Both the position numbers and the translations under genes were made by a program. A stretch of DNA of 64,000 nt from Halapricum salinum (lineage in GTDB: Archaea; Halobacteriota; Halobacteria; Halobacteriales; Haloarculaceae), in contig NZ_CP031310.1 in assembly GCF_004799665.1 (NCBI RefSeq), positions 2,100,887 through 2,164,886 on the forward strand. The letters are read 5' to 3'. Under the pieces are notes generated by a model that worked only from the letters and a program-made list of their open reading frames with translations, was not told the origin of the DNA and made no database searches. Positions 8,314 through 16,449 of this stretch are shown here, in pieces. The first letter of the stretch is position 1, and each line of letters begins with the position of its first letter.

Positions 8314-9291
8314 TCACTCCTTGAGCGCTCCTGCGGTGAGTCCGCTGACGATCTTTTCCTGTGCAACGATGACCAGTATCGCGACCGGGAGCACGGCGAC
8401 GATACTCGCCGCCGCCATGAGGTTGAACAGCACCTCGTACTGCCCCCGGAACGCGAGGATTCCTTCGAGCATCGGGGCCCACTTCTGTGGGTCACCACTC
8501 GTCATCAGCGACGAGAAGAAGTACTCGTTGTAGACGGTGATGAACGTCAACACGCCGGCAGTCGCGACGCCGGGTGCCGACAGCGGCACGATGACCCTGA
8601 ACAGTGCGCCGAGCCGCGTGGTCCCCTCGACCCGTGCTGCGTCTTCGAGGCCATCGGGGATCTGTGAGTAGAACGTCATCAGGATGAAGATCGACAGCGG
8701 CAGGTACAGCGCCGACACCGGGATCATGATCGCAAACGGCGTGTTGAACAGCGACCCGTCGGCCAGCAGCGGCCGAAGCACGTCGAAGTTCTGGTTGAAC
8801 AGCCGGTTCAGCGGGATGAAGAACGCCGCTGGCGGGAAGAACGACACGACCAGCACTATCAGCAACAACGGGGTCTTGCCGCGGAAGCGCAGGCGGCCGA
8901 AGACGTATCCCGCGAGGCTGGCGACGAATAGCACCAGGACGGTCGAGACCGTCGCGATCAGGAAGCTGTTGAAGATGTACCGGTGGAACGGAATACCGAA
9001 CCCGACGAAGATGTCGATGAACGCTTCAGGGTTGAAGCCCCCGGGCGTCAACACCCCGACGTCCCCGATACTGTTGCTCGGTGTAATCGCCACCATGAAC
9101 AACCAGTAGAACGGGAACAGCGTGGTGACGAGGAAGAAGATCGTCGCGACGTAGAACGACGCCTTGTAGGCGCGGTCAGGGTTCGAGATCATCTTCGCTG
9201 CCCACGCCTCGACGATCCCGCGGTCGAGGTCAGGCTCTTCGCTCCGCTCCTGTGCGGCTAGATCCGGGTGCTCTGGTTCAGATTCACTCAT
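8314..9291 (-). CDS. Carbohydrate ABC transporter permease (MalG type)
   Basis: 325 residues with six hydrophobic segments. The first is near residue 45 after an acidic cytoplasmic N-terminus. The EAA loop is recognisable (GLEDAARVEGTTRLGALFRVIVP, with the conserved EAA..-G pattern). This is the second inner-membrane component of a CUT1 importer. Its ATG overlaps the stop of the upstream permease gene by 4 bp, which indicates translational coupling. Confidence 0.92.
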   Translation of the reverse strand: MSESEPEHPDLAAQERSEEPDLDRGIVEAWAAKMISNPDRAYKASFYVATIFFLVTTLFPFYWLFMVAITPSNSIGDVGVLTPGGFNPEAFIDIFVGFGIPFHRYIFNSFLIATVSTVLVLFVASLAGYVFGRLRFRGKTPLLLIVLVVSFFPPAAFFIPLNRLFNQNFDVLRPLLADGSLFNTPFAIMIPVSALYLPLSIFILMTFYSQIPDGLEDAARVEGTTRLGALFRVIVPLSAPGVATAGVLTFITVYNEYFFSSLMTSGDPQKWAPMLEGILAFRGQYEVLFNLMAAASIVAVLPVAILVIVAQEKIVSGLTAGALKE

Positions 9292-10265
9292 GCCATACCA
9301 CTCTCCGAGTCACGCAGGCCGATCAGATAGACCAGCACGATGACGCCGATCGTCACGGCCGTCAGGAACGCGACGGCGGATGCAGTCGCCCAGCGTCTGG
9401 ACTCGTTGAACGCCGTGACCACCAGACAACTCATCGACGGGACTGTCTGACAGCCGGCCGTCGAGTCGATCAGCCCGTAGATACGCATCGCGTCCATCGT
9501 CCGGAACAGCATCGCGACCAGCAGCGCCGGCGCGATCAGTGGCAGCGTGATGTACTTGAATCGCTGCCACGGCGACGCGCCGGTAACTCTCGCGACGTCG
9601 TACAGCTGGCGATCGATACTCTGCAAGCCTGCGAGGATCAGCAACGCCATGAACGCTGACGTCTTCCAGACGTCGGCGACCAGGACGATGAAGAACGACT
9701 CGGTCGTCGACGACAGCGGGTTCGAGCCGAACAGCCCGAGCGACTGCATGAACTCCGTCGCGAAGCCGACACGCGGGCTGAACATCAGGTAGAAGATCAT
9801 CCCCTGAATGACGATCGGAATCGCGTAGGGGATGATGATCGCGACGCGCACCCATCGACGGCCGTAGAACTCCTTGTCGATGATGAGCGCCTGTCCGAAC
9901 CCGATGAGTGTCTCGAACAGGACGCTGAGAATCGCGAACGCGAGCGTCACGAACAGCGCCTGCTGCAGGATGGGCGTCTCGAACGTCAGGTCGAGAAATT
10001 GCTGGGGCAGTAACGCCTCTCCCGTCAACAACGCCTCGTAGTTGTCCAGCCCGACGAACGCACCGAACGGGTCTGCCGACCGAATCGCGTCCTCGCGCAG
10101 CGAGAACTCGAACGTTCGGACGAGTGGGTAGAACGCGACGACCGCTAGCAGCAGGAACGCAGGTGCTAGCAGGACGTACGCGAACACGGCGTCGCCCTTG
10201 GTTTCGAGCCAGTTGAGCGGGCGCGCCCAGAGTCGTGTGTTCTGCTCTGACGTGTCTGGTGTCAC
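9288..10265 (-). CDS. Carbohydrate ABC transporter permease (MalF type)
   Basis: 325 residues, six predicted membrane spans, EAA motif in LYDVARVTGASPWQRFKYITLP. This is the first permease in gene order after the binding protein gene (15 bp gap) and overlaps the next permease by 4 bp. Together with the MalG-type subunit it forms the membrane channel that accepts solute from the binding protein at 10281-11723. Confidence 0.92.
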   Translation of the reverse strand: MTPDTSEQNTRLWARPLNWLETKGDAVFAYVLLAPAFLLLAVVAFYPLVRTFEFSLREDAIRSADPFGAFVGLDNYEALLTGEALLPQQFLDLTFETPILQQALFVTLAFAILSVLFETLIGFGQALIIDKEFYGRRWVRVAIIIPYAIPIVIQGMIFYLMFSPRVGFATEFMQSLGLFGSNPLSSTTESFFIVLVADVWKTSAFMALLILAGLQSIDRQLYDVARVTGASPWQRFKYITLPLIAPALLVAMLFRTMDAMRIYGLIDSTAGCQTVPSMSCLVVTAFNESRRWATASAVAFLTAVTIGVIVLVYLIGLRDSESGMA

Positions 10266-10280
10266 GGTTTGGACACTCCG

Positions 10281-11723
10281 TTATCCCTGTTCGAAGTTGT
10301 TGAGTCGACCTTCGAGGTCGGACATCGCCCCTTGCGGTGATTTCTCACCGAGGTAGGCGGCGTGGACCTCTTCGGCGACGACGGCCTCCTGGTCCGGCCA
10401 GACTGCCGTCACCGGACGCGCGACCGTGTTCTCGCCCGCGACGGCCAGCGTCTCGAGGTGTGGACCGATCGGTCCGACGTTGTCCGGGTTCGCGTTCGCC
10501 GTGACCGACGGCACCGGCGGCAGGTTCCCGACCTCTTCGAGGATCGTGAGCATCACGTCCTCGTTGGCGAAGGATTCGAGGACCGACGCGGCGTCGCTGA
10601 CGTTGTCGCTGTTGGGGTTGACAGTCAGGTGCCAGCCACCGAGGGCGTGGGCCGGCCCACCGGTTCCCTCATAGTTGCCCTGGCCATCTTCGACGCCGTA
10701 CGGCAGCGGCATCGTGCCGTAGGTTTCCTGAGTGATCGGCGAGTCTTCCGCGCCCAGCGTCGACGCGATCGCGTACGGCCAGTTGCGCATGAACACCGCG
10801 TCGCCACCGGTGAACGGCTCTCGGGCGTCTTCTTCGGTGAACTCGAAGATGTCGGTGTTCGTGATCTTGGGGTACCCCGAAAGGGTGTTGTTGGCGTCCG
10901 GCCCGCGGACGAACGACCGCATCATCCGGATCGTGTCGTGGACCGGCTGTTCGTTGACCGTGATCGGCCGGTCGCCGACGGGGCCAAAGAGGTTGCTGTG
11001 ATCGCCGAAGTACGACCCGCCCCACGACGTCATCGTCTCACTGAACGTACAGCAGGCCAGTCCGAGGTACTCGGCGGCCTGTGTCGTGAACCCGTATTCG
11101 ACGCCGCTCTGGTCCCAGACGTCGGCCGCGATCTCGGCGAACTCCTGCCAGGACATCGGCTCGGTCGACCAGTTTTCGCCTTCCGGATCGTAGCCGGCCT
11201 CTTCGACGAGGTCCTTTCGGTAGTGCATCACCGGGTAGTCCGGGAACAGCGGGAGTCCGTAGAGGTCTCCCGAGTCGGGATCACTCGCAGTCTGGACCGA
11301 CGAGGACAGGTAGTCGCTCTGAACGAAGTCCAGCGTGTCCTGGGACAGCTCGTCGCTGAGGTTGACCAGCTGATCGCGGACGATGAACGGAATCGTCCAT
11401 CCCGAGTCCATCATGAAGATGTCCGGGTCCGACCGGCCCGCGTCCAGTGCGGAAATGAACGAAGACCGGCGCGCGCCCGACTCGAAGTCGCCCGCGTTGA
11501 TGGTAACGTCGATGTCCTCACTGAGGCCCGCATCGTACAGCGCGTCGGTGACCGCGCCTGACGCGTCAGCGTATTCTTGATCGGCCGTGATCTGGATACC
11601 GCCGCCGCCACCACCACCGCCACAACCTGCAAGAGTCAGCGCAACACCAGCTGCACCGGTTGTTTCGATAAATCGTCGGCGCGACACTCCGGAACCTTTC
11701 TCACCGCTCTCTGAGCGATTCAT
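10281..11723 (-). CDS. Extracellular solute-binding lipoprotein of the sugar ABC importer
   Basis: 480 residues. The N-terminus has a twin-arginine signal (SRRRFIE) and a lipobox (TLAGC) followed by a poly-Gly linker, so the folded protein is exported by Tat and anchored to the membrane by a lipidated Cys. The rest is a family-1 type periplasmic binding fold, the size of maltose- and trehalose-binding proteins. It heads the operon. A TATA-like element (AAATAAAT on the minus strand, 11750-11758) is about 27 bp upstream of the ATG. A degenerate half of the operator seen elsewhere (GTTGTT, 11731-11736) overlaps the start region. Substrate is inferred from the adjacent GH13 enzymes. Confidence 0.92.
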   Translation of the reverse strand: MNRSESGEKGSGVSRRRFIETTGAAGVALTLAGCGGGGGGGGIQITADQEYADASGAVTDALYDAGLSEDIDVTINAGDFESGARRSSFISALDAGRSDPDIFMMDSGWTIPFIVRDQLVNLSDELSQDTLDFVQSDYLSSSVQTASDPDSGDLYGLPLFPDYPVMHYRKDLVEEAGYDPEGENWSTEPMSWQEFAEIAADVWDQSGVEYGFTTQAAEYLGLACCTFSETMTSWGGSYFGDHSNLFGPVGDRPITVNEQPVHDTIRMMRSFVRGPDANNTLSGYPKITNTDIFEFTEEDAREPFTGGDAVFMRNWPYAIASTLGAEDSPITQETYGTMPLPYGVEDGQGNYEGTGGPAHALGGWHLTVNPNSDNVSDAASVLESFANEDVMLTILEEVGNLPPVPSVTANANPDNVGPIGPHLETLAVAGENTVARPVTAVWPDQEAVVAEEVHAAYLGEKSPQGAMSDLEGRLNNFEQG

Positions 11724-11748
11724 TACAGGTGTTGTTATTGAGTACTTC

Positions 11749-11758
11749 CTATTTATTT
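11749..11758 (-). promoter_or_regulatory. TATA box of the ABC importer operon
   Basis: Minus-strand AAATAAATAG about 27 bp upstream of the ATG at 11723, giving a leaderless operon transcript. Between it and the ATG the plus strand has GTTGTT (11731-11736), matching 5 of 6 bases of one half of the TACAAC-N4-GTTGTA operator. The other half is poorly kept. Confidence 0.55.
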
Positions 11759-11922
11759 GTTTTGTTAATTATTATCCAACACACCCTTTCTATCGTACAA
11801 TAAATGGGGCTAATCAATCCATGTGGGTTGTCACCAACGCACTGGAAGAACTTAAAACACTCGCGAGGAAAGGGTCTGCTATCCGTGTCGAGCACACCAA
11901 TCGCACGTCGTCTGCGAGGAGC

Positions 11923-12354
11923 GTGGTGAGCGTGGGAGTGCGTGCGTGGTTAGGACAGGTATTCTTCGGCGGAGCGGAGCTGTCGGTCCTCTCGACCCCG
12001 AGCTTCGCTGTCGTCGTGTTCGCTCAGATACTGTATCCCGACGCCGTGCCCCTGGCAGGACTGACCGCGATCGTCTCGGGAAGCATCGCTCTCGCCGCGT
12101 TTCGGGGCGACTCGCCGAACGTCGGCAAGTGGCCACGTCGGTCGGAACTGACGTCGATGCCGCTGCGCGTCAGCTACTTCAGTGTCGTGTTCTTCCTGGC
12201 TTCGATGGGCGTCGGCTTCGTGGCAGTTTCGCTGGACGCGCTCTGGCTCACGCCGCTGGGCGGGGTCGTGCAAGTCCTCGGACTGGCTGCGTTCCCTGCT
12301 GTCTATCACGCAGTCTATGGCGAACCCGTCCAGAAGCCGGTCGAGCAAATCTGA
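11923..12354 (+). CDS. Small integral membrane protein, function unknown
   Basis: About 143 residues with four hydrophobic segments, each pair separated by a short loop (around LSTPSFAVVVFAQILY, GLTAIVSGSIALAAF, VSYFSVVFFLASMGVGFVAVSL and GGVVQVLGLAAFPAVYHAVY). No characterised family recognised. The start is uncertain: in-frame GTG codons at 11923, 11926, 11932 and 11938 follow a GAGGAG ribosome site (11916-11921) and a TATA-like CTTAAAAC (11851). An in-frame ATG at 11821 would lie upstream of that promoter and is less likely. It diverges from the sugar importer operon. Confidence 0.65.
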   Translation: MVSVGVRAWLGQVFFGGAELSVLSTPSFAVVVFAQILYPDAVPLAGLTAIVSGSIALAAFRGDSPNVGKWPRRSELTSMPLRVSYFSVVFFLASMGVGFVAVSLDALWLTPLGGVVQVLGLAAFPAVYHAVYGEPVQKPVEQI

Positions 12355-12363
12355 CCGACTTCG

Positions 12364-13650
12364 CTACTCCTGGTCTGCCAGAAAGTCCTCGGTCGCGAAC
12401 GGTTCGTCCTCGCCTTCGACCGCGAGCACGTCCAGTGCGGTCACGACCGCATCCGTCTCGAGCAGGCCCGCGAGACTCGGCTCCGTCCGTCCCTCGTCGC
12501 CCGAGACCAGTTCTTTGACGTAGAGGCCACCTTCGCCGTGGAGTTCGATCGTGGCGTGGGTGTCGTCCTCCAGTTCGCCCTCGACGTCGTAGACCTCTCG
12601 CGTGCGGTCGATGTCCGCCCGGCGGTGGTCGACGCGCTGGGGCGTCCGCTGGGTGATGGTCGCTCCTCGAAGCTCGTCCAGCGCGTCCTGCAGCGTGTCC
12701 TCGCTGACGGGCGCGTCGAACTCGACGGCCATCCGGTAGGTCTTCGAAGCGTCGTGTTCTTTGACGCGCTCGACCATCTCGTAGGTCGGAATCGCCAGGT
12801 CCGTGACCTCGACTTTCCCCTCGGCGAATGCGTTGATCTCCCGTTCCAGGGCCTCGGGGTCGACGGCTCGGGTGTGGGGATCGTCGACCTCGATGACGAA
12901 CGGGCGTCCTGTGCCGAGCATCAGCGCGTCGACGTCCTCGCGACCCGCGCCGTGGAAGGTCGCGGACTCGCCCGCGTAGGCCTCGACCACGGGCGGGGCG
13001 GTGAGTTGCTCGACGCTCTCGGGGTAGCGAAAGCCCCGTCCGTCACAGCCCGGGCACTCAGCGCCGCGTTTGAGCCCGGAGCCACCGCACTCGTTGCAGG
13101 GCCACTTCGTCTGGGGGATATCCCGCTCTAATTTCTTGTAGCGGCCGTAGACAAAGGCGGAGTTGACCTGCAGCTCGACCTCGTCCGTGCCCAGATCCAG
13201 GAGCAACTGAACGTCGGGCCGCTCGAAGTCGACTTCGGTCTCCGTCTCGCGGCCGAAGCGCTTGCCGACTTCCCTGTTGAGTTCGGACTTCAACAACTCG
13301 CCCGCTTCTTCGTCCAGCCCGACGTCTTCGCGCAGGAGGACGTCGTTCTCTTCGAGCATGGGCGGGACGCGCGAGCCGACCTGGTAGGTGTCGAAGTCGT
13401 ACTCTGCGACGGCTTGGACGGCACGCTCGGCCCAGACGTCGATCCGGTCGCACTCGCCTTCGCAGACCCAGCACGACTCCTCTGGTTCTTCGTATGGCTC
13501 GTCGTCTTCGAGCGCGACGGCCGTCCGGAGTGCCCGGCCACGTTCGTCGTTGCCGAGGCCGAAACTCCGGTCGGCGACCAGCCGCCCGAGACAGGCGTTA
13601 CAGAGCGGCCCGGTCGCCAGCGCGTCGCGTGCGATGTCGAGAACAGTCAT
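12364..13650 (-). CDS. pus10: tRNA pseudouridine synthase Pus10
   Basis: 428 residues, normal for archaeal Pus10, which makes pseudouridine 54 and 55 in the T-loop of tRNA. The N-terminal zinc site uses CNAC (about 18-21) and CWVC..C (about 60-66). A THUMP-like region follows. The C-terminal catalytic part contains GREDVDALMLGTGRPF with the catalytic Asp, the RTPQRV..RRAD block, and GLYVKELVSGDEGRT near the end. An additional CNEC/CPGC pair lies in the middle. Its start is about 70 bp beyond the second copy of the nnrE 3' end. Confidence 0.95.
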   Translation of the reverse strand: MTVLDIARDALATGPLCNACLGRLVADRSFGLGNDERGRALRTAVALEDDEPYEEPEESCWVCEGECDRIDVWAERAVQAVAEYDFDTYQVGSRVPPMLEENDVLLREDVGLDEEAGELLKSELNREVGKRFGRETETEVDFERPDVQLLLDLGTDEVELQVNSAFVYGRYKKLERDIPQTKWPCNECGGSGLKRGAECPGCDGRGFRYPESVEQLTAPPVVEAYAGESATFHGAGREDVDALMLGTGRPFVIEVDDPHTRAVDPEALEREINAFAEGKVEVTDLAIPTYEMVERVKEHDASKTYRMAVEFDAPVSEDTLQDALDELRGATITQRTPQRVDHRRADIDRTREVYDVEGELEDDTHATIELHGEGGLYVKELVSGDEGRTEPSLAGLLETDAVVTALDVLAVEGEDEPFATEDFLADQE

Positions 13651-13719
13651 TACCCGTCTGTGGCCGTCGCCGACGTAATTCCCTTTCGAGTCGTGGCGTC
13701 GCTGGCGCTCCCTGGTCGT

Positions 13720-13753
13720 TCACTCCACGACCAGTGGGAGGACGTACTCGCCC
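13720..13753. repeat. Second copy of the nnrE 3' end (distal to vapBC)
   Basis: 34 bp matching 14484-14517 with two mismatches. On the minus strand it encodes GEYVLPLVVE and a TGA stop, exactly like the end of nnrE. Both differences are synonymous (GTC/GTG and GAA/GAG). It has no start or body of its own and is a gene-end remnant. Confidence 0.9.
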
Positions 13754-13812
13754 GTAACCGATGAGCCGAGCGCACCAAAAGACACAGTATTCTGTGTCTC
13801 CTGTGTATACAT

Positions 13813-14043
13813 ATGCCGACGATTACGGTCAACGTCGACGACGATCTCAAAGACAGGATGGAACGACATCCCGAGATCAACTGGAGCGAGGTGACACGGC
13901 AGGCAATCGAAGACAAGATCGAGAAACTCGAATTGGTGGACGAGTTGACTGCTGACAGCGAATTCACCGAGACAGACGTCTCCGAGATCGCTGCTGCCAT
14001 CAACGAGCGCGCTCGCGAACGAGTCGAATCCGAGGCGGAGTAG
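13813..14043 (+). CDS. vapB: VapB-type antitoxin (ribbon-helix-helix)
   Basis: 76 residues. The N-terminus PTITVNVDDDLKDRMERHPEI is the beta strand plus helix of ribbon-helix-helix DNA-binding antitoxins, and the rest is an acidic helical tail that would wrap the toxin. It lies 7 bp before the PIN toxin gene, the usual toxin-antitoxin order. Antitoxins of this kind autoregulate; the AT-rich stretch CTGTGTATACATATG directly before the ATG would be the natural operator. The pair is flanked by direct repeats of the nnrE 3' end and is less GC-rich than its neighbours. Confidence 0.85.
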   Translation: MPTITVNVDDDLKDRMERHPEINWSEVTRQAIEDKIEKLELVDELTADSEFTETDVSEIAAAINERARERVESEAE

Positions 14044-14050
14044 ACGAGCG

Positions 14051-14467
14051 ATGAGACTTGTCGTCGATGCGAATGTCTTGCTGTCAGCGCTAATTACGGA
14101 TGCGAAAACACGTGAGCTACTGGTCACGCTCGAACCGGACTTACTTACACCGGAAGTGATCGAAGACGAACTCGAAAAGTACGATGATCTGATCGTCGAG
14201 AAATCCGGGATGAGCATGGAGAAGGTATCGAAATTCCTCGACTTGCTGTTTCAGTACATCGAGATCGTCCCGACAGAGGAGTTGGTCCCGGAAATCGATC
14301 GTGCTGACGATGCACTCTGTGATACGGATCCGGACGACGTGCTGTATCTCGCCTGTGCACTCGCCCGCGACGCTGCCATCTGGAGTGATGACTCTGATTT
14401 TGAGGCACAGTCGCTCGTCTCAGTCTATCCGACAGCAGCGGTAGTCGAATCGTTCGAAACAAAATGA
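14051..14467 (+). CDS. vapC: PIN-domain ribonuclease toxin (VapC type)
   Basis: 138 residues. PIN-domain acidic residues are visible: the first in LVVDANVLLSAL (D6), a second acidic cluster at TPEVIEDELEKYDD (about 34-46), then DPDDVLYLACAL and WSDDSDF in the C-terminal half. These bind the metal ions used to cut RNA. Length and order match VapC/COG1569-like PIN toxins. Partner antitoxin is immediately upstream. Cytoplasmic. The pair is a probable insertion between nnrE and pus10 (see the repeats at 13720 and 14484). Confidence 0.85.
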   Translation: MRLVVDANVLLSALITDAKTRELLVTLEPDLLTPEVIEDELEKYDDLIVEKSGMSMEKVSKFLDLLFQYIEIVPTEELVPEIDRADDALCDTDPDDVLYLACALARDAAIWSDDSDFEAQSLVSVYPTAAVVESFETK

Positions 14468-14483
14468 GGCGGTGAGCAGCGAC

Positions 14484-14517
14484 TCATTCGACGACCAGTG
14501 GGAGGACGTACTCGCCC
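14484..14517. repeat. First copy of the nnrE 3'-end repeat (in the intact gene)
   Basis: The last 34 bp of nnrE including the stop. 32 of 34 bp match 13720-13753, with 27 consecutive identical bases. The two copies flank the 730-bp vapBC segment in direct orientation. Confidence 0.9.
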
Positions 14518-15203
14518 TCGAACGGCGACTCGTAATCGATTCCCACCTGTTCGTAGACCACCGCCGGAATCCCGATGTCGCCGAGGTAGAGCGGCCCGTC
14601 GAGGTCGGTGAGGCCAGTTTTGGGCAGCGCGAGCGTCAGCGTGCGGTCGGGCTCGACGGCCACGCCGGGTCGCTCGCCCGTCGTGGCGTCCACGCCCGAC
14701 GGGACGTCAAGTGAGACGAGATACGCGGCTTTGGCAGCGATGTCGACGAATTCGCCGATCCGGTCGTCGGGCGCACCGTCGAGACCGTATCCGAGCAGTG
14801 CGTCGATGACGACGTCGGCCTCGACCACGGCCGCGGTCGCGTCCGTGGTTCGCTGGACGTCCATCGCCTCGAGCGTCTCCCACTGGGTCGCCGTCGCGCC
14901 CGAGAGGTCGTCCGGGTCGCGGTCCAGAACGACCGTCACGTCGATCCCGTGGTTGGTGAGGTGACGTGCAGCGCACAGTCCGCCGCCACCGTTGCCGCCC
15001 GGGCCCGCGAGGACGGTCACGCTTCGGAGCCCCGGTCGGGCGGCCATCGCGTTTCGAGCGAGGTTGCGGCCCGCGTTCTCCATCATCTGGAGGAGTTGGG
15101 GGCCGGTTTCCGAAACGGCGACGTCGTCGACGCGGCGCATCTGGGCGGCCGACACGGCGGCCACGCGCTGGCCGCGCTCGGTTCGAAACGGTGTCTGGGC
15201 CAT
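14484..15203 (-). CDS. nnrE: NAD(P)H-hydrate epimerase (YjeF N-terminal domain)
   Basis: 239 residues. The Rossmann-like YjeF_N fold is seen from VSAAQMRRVDDVAV (the usual start of the domain) through VLAGPGGNGGGGL (nucleotide loop), VVIDALLGYGLDG and SLDVPSGVDATTG. The enzyme interconverts the R and S epimers of hydrated NAD(P)H so that the dehydratase can repair them. Many archaea fuse this domain to the ADP-dependent dehydratase; here it is stand-alone. Its last ten codons plus stop are repeated 730 bp downstream, beyond vapBC. Confidence 0.92.
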   Translation of the reverse strand: MAQTPFRTERGQRVAAVSAAQMRRVDDVAVSETGPQLLQMMENAGRNLARNAMAARPGLRSVTVLAGPGGNGGGGLCAARHLTNHGIDVTVVLDRDPDDLSGATATQWETLEAMDVQRTTDATAAVVEADVVIDALLGYGLDGAPDDRIGEFVDIAAKAAYLVSLDVPSGVDATTGERPGVAVEPDRTLTLALPKTGLTDLDGPLYLGDIGIPAVVYEQVGIDYESPFEGEYVLPLVVE

Positions 15204-15233
15204 AGTCGTCCAAAGAGTGCGGGCGGGAAAAGG

Positions 15234-16343
15234 TCAGTCGTCGACTGCTTCCGGGACACCCTCGCCGTGCGAGAGCGGGGCCTCGGGAGATTGCTCGTCG
15301 CCGAAGCTGACCACGCGCTGGGGGAACGGGATCTCGATGTCGGTCGCCCGCAGGGCCTTGTAGACCTCGGTGTTGAGTTCGTGGGTCGCCCGCCCGCGCA
15401 AGACGGGATCGTTGACCCAGCACAGCAGTTCGTACTGCAGCGCCGAGTCGCCAAAGGAGCGCAACCGCACGCGGGGTTTGGGCCGCTCGATCGCCAGTGC
15501 CTCGGCCTCGGCGACACCGAGCAGCGTCTCCTCGACGGCGTCGGGGTCGCTGCCGTAGGCGACGCCGACGGCGATCCGGACGCGTCGCTCGCGTTCGGGC
15601 GTCGACTCGTTGATGATCCGGGCGGCGTTGAGCACGCTGTTGGGGACGGTCACGAGCATGTCGTCGCGCGTTCGAATGACGGTCGAACGGATCGAGATGT
15701 CCTCGACCCGCCCTCGCTCACCGGATTCGAGGACGATGTAATCTCCCACTTTGTAGGTGCCGTCGAAATAGAGCGCGATCGAGCCGAAGAAGTTCGCGAT
15801 GGTGTCGCGAGCGGCGAAGCCGATGACGATCCCGATGATCCCCGCGCTGGCGAGAAACGGCGTCGGGTCGATCTCCCAGAACGCGAGCAAGAGATAGATC
15901 GACACGGCGACGACGAGCACGCTCCAGATGTTCTGGAAGATGGGGACGACCTGCGCGTCGACGTGGCTGTTCTCGGTGAGTTCGTTCGAGACCTTTCGCC
16001 CCAGCTTCGTCAGCGTCAGCGCCCACAGGACGACCAGAATCGACAGCACCAGCGCTTCGACCTGTGCCGTCGTGTCCGGTGCCATCCCGAGGCCGAGCAC
16101 CGAGAGATAGCTGCCCACCAGAACCACCGTCACGTACAGCGGCGGGTGAATCGTCTCGAAGACGATGTCGTCGACCTCGGTCGGAATGCGTTTCGTAGCA
16201 CGTCGGATCAACAAGTCACCGCCGATCTGGACGAGTTTCGCGAGAACCACTGTCCCCAGCACCAACAGGAGAAACCCTTGCCACCGCGGGAGCGAGAGAA
16301 TCCACTCCCAGGCCGCGTTTACGTAGGAAGCCGCGTTCGCCAT
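15234..16343 (-). CDS. MscS-family mechanosensitive ion channel
   Basis: 369 residues. About four membrane spans in the first 160 residues are followed by the pore helix region (GIIGIVIGFAARDTIANFFGSIALYFDGTYKVGDYI), which is the MscS signature, and then by the beta domain (GRVEDISIRSTVIRTRDDMLVTVPNS) and an alpha/beta C-terminal domain. Such channels open under membrane tension and release solutes on osmotic downshock. It lies 30 bp downstream of nnrE's start on the same strand. Confidence 0.93.
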   Translation of the reverse strand: MANAASYVNAAWEWILSLPRWQGFLLLVLGTVVLAKLVQIGGDLLIRRATKRIPTEVDDIVFETIHPPLYVTVVLVGSYLSVLGLGMAPDTTAQVEALVLSILVVLWALTLTKLGRKVSNELTENSHVDAQVVPIFQNIWSVLVVAVSIYLLLAFWEIDPTPFLASAGIIGIVIGFAARDTIANFFGSIALYFDGTYKVGDYIVLESGERGRVEDISIRSTVIRTRDDMLVTVPNSVLNAARIINESTPERERRVRIAVGVAYGSDPDAVEETLLGVAEAEALAIERPKPRVRLRSFGDSALQYELLCWVNDPVLRGRATHELNTEVYKALRATDIEIPFPQRVVSFGDEQSPEAPLSHGEGVPEAVDD

Positions 16344-16449
16344 GCCCCTCTAGTCGCGGCCAGGTGATATAACGACTCTGTCGTGCCCGGGATTGGCACG
16401 GCAGCGAGGAACCGAACCCTCTTTTCGTCCCGGGCACACCGCCTTCGGT

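Noticed and set aside
11587-11922. N-terminal extension of the membrane protein starting at 11587
   Set aside because: It would overlap the Tat signal region of the divergent binding protein gene and pass through its promoter.
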